From: Fragum whitleyi
Lineage: Eukaryota; Mollusca; Bivalvia; Cardiida; Cardiidae
Direction of reading: 5' to 3'
DNA: 64,000 nt
Assembly: GCA_948146395.1 (NCBI GenBank)
Contig: OX411543.1
Span: 49,824,517 to 49,888,516 of the forward strand
Positions 24,175 to 35,536 of the stretch are shown piece by piece; positions within the stretch are counted from its first letter, which is position 1, and each line of letters starts with the position of its first letter. Below the pieces are notes generated by a model, which worked only from the letters and a program-made list of their open reading frames with translations, ran no database searches and was not told the origin of the DNA. The position numbers were made by a program, and so were the translations under genes.

Positions 24175-24915
24175 TGCAGTATATATCTTGTCTTTTTCCT
24201 ATTGCTGAGATACAAGAGAAATACTTCAAAATGACTTTCAGATATGTCAATATGGGATGAAAGTTTGTCAAGCCAGGCTCCCTTTCTTAAACTGAGCTAA
24301 CCACGAACAGTGGTTTCATTTCAAACTCCACTGACGTTACATTATTTAAAGATTAATCAAAGTCTACACCAGCATTGATGGCTACTAATTATTTAATATT
24401 ATTTAATATTATGATAAAAATTGAAGAAAATACAAGTAACAAGTCAAACATTATTTACTTTACCAAACCCTGCACTGTATGTAAGATGAAATACAATGTT
24501 TGTCCACATTTCAAAAGTGTACCCTGAATTACTTGTAACTGCTTTAAGGAGGGTAATCTTTAGAACATGTTTCACAAAGGAGCCTGTGTGGGACATTTCC
24601 AACAATTTGACATGTTCAAAAAGGGTCAACATTTACAAACCTTGATAGCCACTTAGTATAATTAGAAGTTTGCAAGACTGTCTTTAGACACTTTTAGACC
24701 TTATCTTTCTCCAAAACCCAAAGTGAAGACCCTGGGCAGACTGTGCAGATGCACAGGCTGGCCAGAGTCTTTTCTTGGAACACATTTGAAATTGTTGGAA
24801 ATGTCACGTACAAGCTCAAATGTTTATATCTTGATCAAAGGGCTATAGGTGTATTTTCAAAACTGAGCTTTGACGTAGTCGTTGAGTCCATTACCAAAGG
24901 TATATCAGTATATTT
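24175..24915. other. Non-coding stretch, no repeat identified
   Basis: No exon-like segment with convincing splice sites and no array sequence seen. Confidence 0.4.
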
Positions 24916-24917
24916 AA

Positions 24918-25925
24918 CAAGAGGACCCTGAGGGCCCTAAATCGCTCACCTGATATTTCAAGTAAATTAAGACTCCATATCCTATGATATGGCATGAACC
25001 TTCCCATTTTCAACAGAGTTCATTCTTGTGACCTGGCAAACATTTTGATCAAGTTTCATGAAGATTGGACTATATTTGTGGCGTTTGGAGCTCTTAAGAG
25101 AAAATTGTCATTAAGGCCCCTTTTCCCGTGATATGGCATGTATACTTCCCATTTTCAAATGAGTTTATCCTCATGACCTAACAAACATTCTGACAAAGTT
25201 TCATGATGATTGGACCATATTTGTGGCTTCTAGAGAGTAAACAAAAAAATTGTCATTAAGACGCCTTTTCCTGTGATATGGCACCGATCCGTCCAATTTT
25301 CGATAGACTTCATCCTCATGACCTAACAAACATTCTGACCAAGTTTCATGAAAATTGGACCATATTTGTGGCTTCTAGAGTGAAAACAAGAAATTTGTCA
25401 TAAAGGCCCCTTTTCCTGTGATATGGCACGGATCCTTTCCATTTGAGCAATTTTCATAAGGGACCACCCAAGGAATATTTCTGCCAAGTTTGGTTGATTT
25501 TGACCCATAAGTTTAGGAAGAGATGTCGTTTAAAGATATTGTTGACAAAATTGTCATTAAGGCGCCTTTTTCTGTGAAATGGCACGGATTATTCCCATTT
25601 TCAATAGACTTCATCCTCATGACCTAACAAACATTCTGACCAAGTTTCATGAAGATTGGACCATATTTGTGGCTTCTAGAGTGAAAACAAGAAATTTGTC
25701 ATTAAGGCCCCTTTTCCCGTGATATGGCACGGATCCTTTCCATTTGAGCAATTTTCATAAGGGACCACCCAAGGAATATTTCTGCCAAGTTTGGTTGATT
25801 TTGACCCATAAGTTTAGGAGGAGATGTCGTTTAAAGAAAAAGTTGACGCCGTGACGGACAGACGGACGCCGGACAACGATCGATCACAATAGCTCCCTTG
25901 AGCACTTTGTGCTCAGGTGAGCTAA
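24918..25925 (+). mobile_element. Complete type A element
   Basis: Starts CAAGAGGACCCTGAGGGCCC with TCGCTCACC, and ends GGACGGACGCCGGACAACG... GAGCACTTTGTGCTCAGG TGAGCTAA. Core has alternating type A units and a segment GGACCACCCAAGGAATATTT...TTTAGGAGGAGATGTCGTTTA duplicated at about 25455 and 25760, showing a higher-order duplication of about 310 bp. Confidence 0.85.
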
Positions 25926-27625
25926 AAAGGATATGATAAGAATTGAACGTGATCCCTCAATTTTGAAAGTACATGTATGAGCAAACTTTACGATCTAAGA
26001 TGAGCAACAAGTTTCATTTGTAAGGTAATTTGTATCTTTTTTTAGGTATTGTTTAATTACCTGTTTTATCTATTTTGAAAGAATGTCACGAGAATTTAAC
26101 CGTTAAGAGTGGTTTTCACGGCTCACCGCGCAAAATCTACCTATAGTTCAATTTGAAGAGGGTTTAACACAAGTATGAGTTTGGAAGTAAATACAGTGGC
26201 AGATCCAGGATTTCTGTAAAGGAGGTTCAAATATACAAAAAGGGGGTTCATATTTTTACTATATCACAATTTCATCCCTTATCCTGAAGAATTTAAATTT
26301 TGTTTTAACCAATTTCCTATCTTTGGGACAAATAAATGAGTCTGCCTCAAGATTTTTTCAAACAAGAGGACCATGATGGTCCTATATCGCTCACCTTCGT
26401 CTCTTTGAGTCCTCCCTTAGCAAAATCAAATGCTTTAAAGATCATAAAATGACCATTAAATTATTCCAAGAAAGACATTATTCTTTTCCTATGATCCCTG
26501 CATATGTTTCTAGTCTTTTCTAAACCAGTTTCATGTGACATGGCCAACATTCTGCCCAAGTTTCATGACTATTGAACCAAATTTGTGGCCTCTATAGAGA
26601 CTGGAGTGTAAACATAAATTGTCAGGCCCCTTTTCCCATGATATGACATGTATCCTTCCCATTTTTAAAAGGGTTCATCCTTGAGACCTGGCCAACATTC
26701 TGATTAAGTTCCTTAGAGATTGGGCCATATTTGTGGCCTCTAGAGTGTGAACAAGAAAATTGGCATTAAGGTCCCTTTTACTGTTATATGGCATGGATCC
26801 TTCCCATATCCCATACAATTCATTCTTGTGACCTGGCCAACATTATGACCAAGATTCATGAAGATTCAGACATGTGTGGCCTCAAGGGGGTTAACAAGAA
26901 AATGGGCATGAAGGCCTCTATTCCCTTGATATGGCATGGATAATTCCAATTTTCAATAGGGTTCATCAATGTGACCTAGCAAACATTCTGACCAAGTTTT
27001 ATGAAGATTGGGCCATATTTGTGGCCTCTAGAGTGTAAACAAGAAATTTGTCATTAAGACCCCTTTTCCTGTGATATGGTATGGATCCTTCCTATTTTCA
27101 ATAGGGTTCATCCTTGTGACCTGGCTAACATTCTGACCAAGTTTCATAAAGATTGGGCCAAATTTGTGGCCTCTGGAGTATAAACAAGAAAATTGTCTTT
27201 AAGGCCCCTTTTCCCTTGATATTGCATGGATCCTTCCCATTTTCCATAGGGTTCATCCTTGTGACCTGGCCAACAATCTGAATAAGTTTCGTGAAGATTG
27301 AGCCATATTTGTGGCCTCTACAGTGTAAACAAGGAAATTGTCCTTAAGGCCCCTTTTCCCTTGATGTGGCATGGATCCTTACCATTTTCAATAGGGTTCA
27401 TCCTTGTGACCTGGCCAACAATCTAACCATGTTTGATGAAGATTGGGCCATATTTGTGGCCTCTAGAGGGTAAACAAGAAAATTGTCTTTAAGGCCCCTT
27501 TTCCTGTGATATGGCATGGATCCTTCCCATTTTCAATAAGGTTCATCCTTGTGACCTAGCAAACAATCTGACCAAGTTTTCATGAAGATTGGGCCATATT
27601 TGTGGCCTATACAGTGTAAACAAGA

Positions 27626-30375
27626 CAAGAGGACAATGATGGTCCTATATCACTCACCTTCGTCTCTATGAGTCCTCCCTAGGCAAAATGAAATGCTTTA
27701 AAGATCATTAAATGACCATTAGATTATTCAAAGAAAGACATTATTCTATTCCAAATTTGTGGCCTCTAGAGACTAGAGTGTAAACATAAATTGTCAGGCC
27801 CCTTTTTTGACCAACATTCTGACCAAGTTTAATGAAGATATGGCTATATTAGTGGCCTCAAGGGTGTAAACAAGAAAATTGGCATTAAGGCCCCTTTTCC
27901 TGTGATATGGCATGGATCCTTTCCATTTTCAAAAGGGTTCCTCCTGATAACCTGGCAATTATTCTGATCAAGTTTCATGAAGATTGGGCTATATTTGTGG
28001 CCTCTATAGTGTAAACAAGAAAATTGGCATTAATGCCCCTTTTCCCTTGATATGGCATGGATCTTTCCCATTTACAATAGGCTTCATCCTTGTGACCTGG
28101 CCAACATTCTGATCAAGTTTCATGAAGATTGGGCCATATTTGTGGCCTCTAGAGTGTAAACAAGACAAGAGGCCCAAAAGGGCCTGTATCACTCCACTGG
28201 CTTAAAAATAGAGATATTGAAAATAGAAGGTAATGAAAGTGAACATCATTCAGACAGAAATTCTGACTTTTTCTAAGTTGAAACTGACTAATGAAGGAAT
28301 GAACTTATTTAACTGATATGTAAAATTACAAGGAAGAAAACTATTTAGATATCAATTTGAAACAAAAGGACCAGAATGGCCCTAAACCACTCACCTGAAT
28401 TTTATTTATCAATTAGTGGATCTCATCCAATCCAAATTTCTTGAGCAGCTTTAGAAGAGGGTCACCACAGAAACAATCTGGTAAAGTTCCATTGAAATCG
28501 GCCAAATGGTTCAGGAGGAGATGTCGTTCAAAAATGTCAAGGTCAAAAAAAGCCCTTCCCTGAAACGCCCATATTTGGGGGGTCAATCCAAATTTCTTGA
28601 ACAACTTTAGAAGAGGGTCACCCAAGGAACATTCTGGTAAAGTTTCATTGAAATCAGCCCCATGGTTCAGGAGAGGATGTAGTTCAAAGATTTCGGGGTC
28701 AAAATAAGCCCCGCCCTGCCACACCCATATTTTGGGGGTCAATCCAAATTTCTTGAACAACTTTAGAAGAGGGTCACCCAAGGAACATTCTTGTAAAGTT
28801 TCATTGAAATCAGCCCAATAGTTCAGGAGGAGATGTTATTCAAAGATTTTAGGGTCAAAATAAGCCCCGCCCTGCCACGCCCATATTTGGGGGGTCAATC
28901 CAAATTTCTTGAACAACTTTAGAAGAGGGTCACCCAAGGAACATTCTTGTAAAGTTTCATTGAAATTGGCCCAATGGTTCAGGCAGAGATGTCATTCAAA
29001 GATTTCGGTGTCAAAATAAGCCCTGCCCATATTTGGGGGGTCAATCCAAATTTCTTGAACAACTTTAGAAGAGGGTCACCCAAGGAACATTCTTGTAAAG
29101 TTTCATTGAAATTGGCCCAATGGTTCAGGCAGAGATGTCATTCAAAGATTTCGGGGTCAAAATAAGCCCCGCCCTGCCACGCCCATGTTTGGGGGTCAAT
29201 CCAAATTTCTTGAACAACTTTAGAAGAGGGTCACCCAAGGAACATTCTGGTAAAGTTTCATTGAAATTGGCCCAATGATTAAGGAGGAGATGTTCAAAGA
29301 TTTCAGGGTGAAAATAAGCCCCGCCCTGCCACGCCCAAATTTGGGGGTCAATCCAAATTTCTTGAACAACTTTAGAAGAGGGTCACCCAAGGAACATTCT
29401 GGACAAGTTTCATTGAAATTGGACCAATGGTGCAGGAGGAGATGTCATTCACTGATTTCAGGGTCAAAATAAGCCCCGCCCTGCCAAGCCCATATTTGGG
29501 GGTCAATAAAAACTTCTTTAACAATTTTAGAAGAGGGTCACCAAAGGAACATTTCTACCAAGTTTCATGAAAATCTGCCCATTGGTTTGGGAGGAGAAGA
29601 TGTTTAAAGAAAAAGTTTACGCACCGACGGATGGACGGACGGATGACGGACACACCGCCATGACAATAACTCGCTGGCCTTCGGCCAGTGGAGCTAAAAA
29701 TTGGCATTAAGGCCCCTTTTCCCTTGATATAGCATGGATCCTTTCCATTTTCAATAGGGTTCATCCTTGTGACCTGGCAAACATTCTGATCAAAGTTCAT
29801 GAAGATCGGGCAATATTTGTGGCCTCAAGAGTGTAAACAAGAAAATTGGCATTAAGGCCCCTTTTCCCTTGATATGGCATGGATCCTTTTCATTTTCAAT
29901 AGGGTTCATCCTTGTGACCTGGCCAATAATCTGACCAAGTTTCATGAAGATTGGGTCATATTTGTGGCCTCTAGAGTGTAAACAAGAAAATTGTCTTTAA
30001 GGCCCCTTTTCCCTTGATATTGCATGGATCCTTCCCATTTTCAATAGAGTTCATCCTTGTGACCTGGCCAACAATCTCAGCAAGTTTCATAAAGATTGTG
30101 TAATATTTGTGGCCTCTAGAGTGTAAACAAGAAAATTGTCTTTAAGGCCCCTTTTCCCTTGATATGGCATGGATCTTTCCCATTTACAATAGGGTTCATC
30201 CTTGTGACCTGGCCAACAATCTGACCAAGTTTCATAAAGATTGTGTAATATTTGTGGCCTCTAGAGTGTAAACACTAAGATTGTTGACGCCGGACGACGC
30301 ACGACACACGACGCACGATGGACATTCAATGATCACAAAAGCTCACCTTGAGCATGATGTGCTCAGGTGAGCTAA
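27626..30375 (+). mobile_element. Inner type A element, nested in type A
   Basis: Starts CAAGAGGACAATGATGGTCC, ends GAGCATGATGTGCTCAGG TGAGCTAA. It sits at the GTGTAAACAAG^AAAATTG point of a host unit and itself carries the type B element 28166-29697. A GACGCCGGACGACGCACGAC stretch precedes the 3' hairpin. Confidence 0.8.
28166..29697 (+). mobile_element. Innermost type B element
   Basis: Starts CAAGAGGCCCAAAAGGGCCT then CACTCCACTGGC and ends CTGGCCTTCGGCCAGTGG AGCTAA, so both terminal hairpins and the CCACTGGC/GCCAGTGG inverted repeat are intact. The core has about seven units with TCTTGAACAACTTTAGAAG, GGGTCACCCAAGGAACATTC and TAAGCCCCGCCCTGCCACGC. A second head-like sequence at 28362 (AAAGGACCAGAATGGCCC) may mark another insertion. 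Confidence 0.8.
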
Positions 30376-30639
30376 AAATTGTCCCTAAGGCCCCTTTTCC
30401 ATTGATATGGCATGGATCCTTACCATATTCAATAGGGTTCATCCTTGTGACCTGGCCAACAATCTGACCAAGTTTCATAAGGATTGTATAATATTTGTGG
30501 CCTCTAGAGTGTAAACACTAAGATTGTTGACGCCAGACGACGGACGACAGAGGACACACGACGGACTACGGACATTCAATGATCACAAAAGCTCACCTTG
30601 AGCACAATGTGCTCAGGTGAGCTTAAAATAAAACAAGAT

Positions 30640-30860
30640 GAATAATTGATTGAATGGAGTTTAATGACGCTTTCAACATTATTCCAGTTATATCACGGCG
30701 GCTGGAGCACCTATCAATGGTTTCCTGGTATTTCTCTCAGCAGCACAACCACCACATCCTTTCCTAGCCTCGAGCTGCTATCTTACATAGGTCTACAATT
30801 ATCCATCTAGTGGTGAGAGACAAATAGTCGGAAAGAACGAGTGCCGCCGATGAAAGCAGG
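30640..30860 (-). repeat. tRNA-derived SINE, head missing
   Basis: Same body and ATTGAATGGAGTTTAA-type tail as the copy at 556-840; the tRNA-like head is truncated or replaced beyond about 30850. Confidence 0.7.
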
Positions 30861-31544
30861 CAGTGTATGCTCTGATCAGACTTCACAACAGTGTAGGCTA
30901 ATCAGTCTACACTGTCAATAAAAATTTTGCTCACAACAGGAATAAGTTGTGAACTGCAGAACGGTTAATGAGAGTTCTACATGAAACTTGTGAAATAATT
31001 GGGCTTCAGAAAGGGGCAGGAGAGGGGGGTGGAACCCTCTGAATCCCCCACTGAAATACCATATGGTTAGAAAACACAGTAAAATAAGAATTATTAGTCT
31101 GTGACCACAAGTTTCATATGAGTGCAATGTAAAACTCCAGATAATCCAGTGCAGCCACAGTCTGATCAGAGTCTTGACTATGCTCTTAAAAGATAAGTAC
31201 AAATCTAAGGGCTGTGTTCACAATTATAGAATATTTTTGATATACTAATTCGACGTCAAGGCTGATGTCTGTCTCATTAGGGACATAGCTCAGACTTTCC
31301 TTCATAATTAAGGAAATTCTCGGACATAAGTGTAGTAATTTTGGATCATTTTAGGTAATTTGACTTTTGGTGGTACTTTGGTCAATACACTTGAAGACTA
31401 GAGCTGCTGATTTGCTCCACAGGCCTGAATCTACTGATATGTTTATGCAATAATTGAGGTGAATGAATGAGTGAATAATTATTTCAAGTAAATAAGTGTT
31501 TTTAAGTGTAATATGCTGAAATATTTCTGCAAAGAAAAAAATCA

Positions 31545-32902
31545 TGATCAATGAATAACATATAGAAATTTGACCTCTGCCTGTTAACACATATTTTTCA
31601 TCCAATCACAATAATTTTGTGCAGTCTGATAATGTGTCACCCAAAGATCAGTCCAGTGAAATTTTGGATGAAATCCAAAAATAAAAATTTCAAAACTAAC
31701 AGAATGTAACTGCACAATATACTGGTACCTTGTCTGCAAAATTTTGATTGTAGATCTTTCAGCTTTTCATTTAACACAACTAAAAGGAAATTACTTCACA
31801 ATAATTCTTTGTCATCAAAACAAAAAATTAAGTAATGATAATAAGAAGTAAAATATTCAATTCAATATATTTATCAAATTCTAGGCAATGCCATAGAGTG
31901 CAGTCAACTCAGCTCTTTCTACCCAACTTTGAACCTAAGTAGGTCAGAACATTTTACACCATTGTGCAGTCACCCTTTGTTCAACTAAACTGACTAACAC
32001 TCAGGGGGGGTATTCTCAGGCTATCTATTTTACCTAATGTTTCTAAACATTTGGATTTCAACCATGCTTTTATTCCACCCAATCAACAATCTTTAAAACA
32101 ATTCAATTTTATAAATCTAGAAAAAAACATCTTTAAGGTGATACCAAAAGGGTGATCATATATTAACTTTATGTGTTGAAATGTGCTCTGCCAATAAATA
32201 GCATGCTGTTCATCTTATCTAAATATTTTTTGCAAACTGATACAACTTCACAGAAACAAAATTCCAATGGTTGAAATCCATCTATTTACACTTGAAGAAA
32301 ATTTTGTTATACCCTATATTGGATATTCAACAATATAACATATTTAAAGAAATGACCCCTGCACATAAAAAACATATTTTTCATCTGATCACAGTATTTT
32401 TTTTTCAGACTGATAAAGGGTCACTTGAGGATCATTCAAGTGAAATTTGGTTGATATCCATCAGTTAGGTTCTGAGAAAATGGTTTTCAAAGTTTCCACT
32501 ATATAACATTTAGAGAAATGACCTCTGTCCATAAAATGCATATTTTTCATCTGATCACAATAATTTTTTGTAGACTGATTAAGGGTCAACCAAAGATCAT
32601 TCATGTAAAATTCAATAGGTATCCATCAATTAGGTTCTGATAAAAGTCACTTTTTACCATATTTGGAAATTAGCCACGCCCAGTTAATCTATGTTTTTCA
32701 ATGGATAGAAATTTCTTGAACAACTCTGAAAGAGGGTCATCCAAGGAGCAATCCTCTGAAGTTTGGTTGAAATTCATCCAATAGTTTCTAGGGAGAAGAT
32801 TTTTAAAGAAAAAGTTAATGACCTGATGCACTGACGCATGGACACACGACAGACACAAAGCCGTGACAAAAGCCCCAGTGGCCTTCAGACAGTGGAGCTA
32901 AA
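31545..32902 (+). mobile_element. Type B element, diverged
   Basis: Two or three copies of TTTTTCATC(C/T)(A/G)ATCACA and AGGGTCA(A/C)CCAAAGATCA, a GAAATTAGCCACGCCCA unit, and the end CAGTGGCCTTCAGACAGTGG AGCTAA. The 5' end is not clear. Confidence 0.6.
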
Positions 32903-33371
32903 AAAAATTAATTAAATGCTTTCCAACAGTCTATTAAGATCTTTTTGACATGTTTTAATTTGAAAACAAACTGCAGTTTCACACTGTGTTTTATTTTCAA
33001 ACTATGATAAGCCCAGTTTTTCTTAAAATTTGTTCATTTCATGTTTCTAAATGTCAACATGATGTTTGTGACATCCTGTAAACCAACATGTATGCTAAAT
33101 GATGTGCTTTCATGTCCTCATCCTTATTATTACCCAGGTCTATTCTGTAGAATCACCGAAGGTTCCTGATTTTGTCTGTCCATCACAAACACACGATATA
33201 GTTGCAAATGTTGTTCACAGGCCGTCATATTAAATACTTCATTCTTTTTCCTACTATAGACTTATTTTTTGGGCTAATTGAAAAATATTTTTACATAATA
33301 AAGTAAGACATACAAAGGAGTTTAACATTAGTGCAGATAAAGACTGAAACATCTGCAGGAAGAACATATGA

Positions 33372-33880
33372 AAAGACAAGAAGGCCATGACTGTCATAAA
33401 TCATTCACCTGAGCAACAATGTCAACAAGACGGCAAATTGTCACAAGAGTAAGCCTATTACTCTGCTGGATGTCCAAGTACAAAAAAATCAAAGGGGAAA
33501 TAACAAAAAAATTAAGATGGTAGGGATACGGATCTTGTGCACTACACTGTGTAATCATGAGAGGAACATATCGGTAACTGCCAAGTTTCAAATCAATTAG
33601 ACATAGGGTGAAAGAGTTTTGCTCACGACAAAGAAATGGGTGCCGCCCTAAAATCACCATGGATGATCACATAATACATTCCCCTTTTTTAAAGGGCCTA
33701 TAAAAATCAACAAAAAAATTAATAAACAAGGCGGCAAATTGTCACTGTTTAACTACAGCTTCACCTGAGGAACATCCCTTCAAAGTTCAGCTTGATTGGA
33801 CAAATGGATGAGGAGATTTTTTATTAAATTTTCTTACTTTTCAGTTACTATGGCAACCAGATTTTCAGAAGGACAGAGGT
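33372..33880 (+). repeat. Partial array-element head
   Basis: ACAAGAAGGCCATGACTGTC then ATAAATCATTCACCT resembles the start of the array families. A related body segment (GAGAGGAACATAT, ATCACATAAT) recurs near 43950-44090. The 3' end was not identified. Confidence 0.4.
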
Positions 33881-34206
33881 AAGAGTAAAGCCAGTCTAAA
33901 ATCTTTGTTTCTCAGTTGAAAAATTTTCATCTAAAATCCAAAATATCCACTCTTTCTTTAATGCTTTTCGGTGGTTTATTGAGAAATAACGTTAGATTAT
34001 CACTTGATAATCTCACTGCAAAAGCAGTGAAATTATCAAAAACTTATACCCTGCTTTTGTGCATTTCATCCTAACTGACGTCATCTATGCTGGGCCAAAT
34101 AAGTGACGTCACGATGAACGTTGCATAGCAATCACACGCAAAATGACGTGCTTTACGAAAATATGTCATAGAAATTTCATATTTTGTCTCATTTTTCATT
34201 AAAGAA

Positions 34207-34373
34207 ATAGAATTATCGTTTGTTTTTGTGTCGAATCAATTTGTATTTCATTTCGTGATCAAAAAAGCTATATTTTCACTCGTTGCCCCGCCACTTGTGA
34301 AAATATAGCCTTTGTTGTTCACTCAATGAAATATAAATCGATCTTACACAAAAACAAACGATAATCCTCTATA
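34207..34373. mobile_element. MITE with about 75-bp inverted arms
   Basis: Left arm ATTATCGTTTGTTTTTGTGT, TTGTATTTCATT, GCTATATTTTCAC; right arm GTGAAAATATAGC, AATGAAATATAAAT, ACACAAAAACAAACGATAAT. Only about 15 bases separate the arms, so it folds into a long hairpin. It lies just past the 3' end of TIPIN. Confidence 0.85.
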
Positions 34374-34697
34374 TCTGTAGCACTGCCTTGAATTACTTTT
34401 TTAACATCTTTGGTAGAGATTCACCCAAAGAACATCCCTGCCAAATTTCAGATTGATTGGTACTGTAGAGTTATTTAGGAAGTTAAATGAAAACAACAGA
34501 ATTATAAGGGGTATTTTGGGCTTAAGATTCAAATAGTTCACTATTTCTATCACAAACACTTTGTGGGCACTCTTTGAATTACTTCATCGGGACAATTCAA
34601 AGAGTACCTACAATACAGGTATTGAATTAAGACAAAGATATTAAAAATTTTGCTTTACCCCATTTAGGCCAAACCTCTAAAACAACCGAACTATCAA

Positions 34698-35536
34698 TCA
34701 ATGATCTAAACTTTCAATTAGCTGTTCTTCAGTCAGTTCATCATCAAAACCATCATTAATAGAACATTTTCCTAGATCATTATTTTGAGCCCCATTAACC
34801 AAATTTTCCTTATCTCCATTTGCACTTATTGTTTCATTTGCATGTTTAATTGCGGTTGTCTTTGTTACAGTTAAATTATTATCCATTTGTCCTATAACAC
34901 AATTTTCTGAAACAGGTTTTAACACCACATTTTGAGAAGTTTGAACTGGGAGGACTTCTGACATGTCCTCGATAGAACCAACAGTGTCTGGTATATTTTC
35001 TGTTGTAAAAGGTTCATTTGTAATGTCAGGTTTATCAGACTTCTCACCTGTTCCCAGGTGACAATTCTGTGTAGGTATTATTTCAGACATCACTTCACAG
35101 TCTCTAACAATTGTTTTTTCTTCAGTATCTTCCATGAATTCATCACCATTTGTTTTGTCCTTGATGTCATTACTTTTGTAACCATTCTGTACAGGTACCA
35201 CTTCAGAATCCATATTTTCACCCTGACTAGTATCATTCTTCACTATGTTTGTTTGAGACGTCTGTTCTGTTGGAACTTTGTCTGTCAAACAACTGTCTGT
35301 ATCTTGTTTATTGTCAGAATTTTCAGTCTGTGTACACCACAGCTGAGCATTTTGTCTCTGGTCTATGACAATATTTTCACTGGATCCTGCCTCTATGATC
35401 TCTGACATCTGGCTATCAGAGTTCTGTGTTAGACTGGATTGAGACTCCTGAGAATCACCAGGTTGTGTTGTCTGTACATCTCTTAATGGAGTGGCCACAT
35501 ACATTGCACCTTGACCTGGTTGACTGGACCTCAGGC
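34698..35536 (-). CDS. TIPIN: TIPIN exon 7, acidic C-terminal tail and stop
   Basis: Acceptor ATGTGTTCACAG at 35537; enters after one base of a Gly codon (GLRSSQPGQG). Encodes about 278 residues, rich in Asp, Glu, Ser, Thr, Asn and Gln, with no predicted fold. Three spaced copies of a short motif are visible (DSEVVPVQNG, MSEIIPTQNC, MSEVLPVQTS), roughly 40-50 residues apart. It ends DDELTEEQLIESLDH with TGA at 34698. No AATAAA was seen close behind the stop. Confidence 0.85.

Larger units (their letters stand above)
26363..30625 (+). mobile_element. Outer type A element hosting two nested elements
   Basis: Starts CAAGAGGACCATGATGGTCC TATATCGCTCACC and ends GAGCACAATGTGCTCAGG TGAGCTTAA. Seven units of about 145 bp run to 27625 (GTGTAAACAAG landmark near 26751, 26895, 27036, 27178, 27321, 27467 and 27615). 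The inner type A element 27626-30375 then interrupts the host unit after GTGTAAACAAG, and the host unit resumes at 30376 with AATTGTCCCTAAGGCCCC. Confidence 0.8.

Noticed and set aside
28413..28781. 122-codon repeat-containing open frame
   Set aside because: Lies wholly within type B units; the period equals the DNA repeat and other copies carry stops.
26363..30625. CRISPR-like regular repeats
   Set aside because: Units are about 145-170 bp, diverged, and lack short identical repeats with unique spacers; a eukaryotic mobile-array structure.
35058..35405. 115-codon plus-strand frame
   Set aside because: Antisense of TIPIN exon 7; Phe/Ile/Cys-rich with no splice context.
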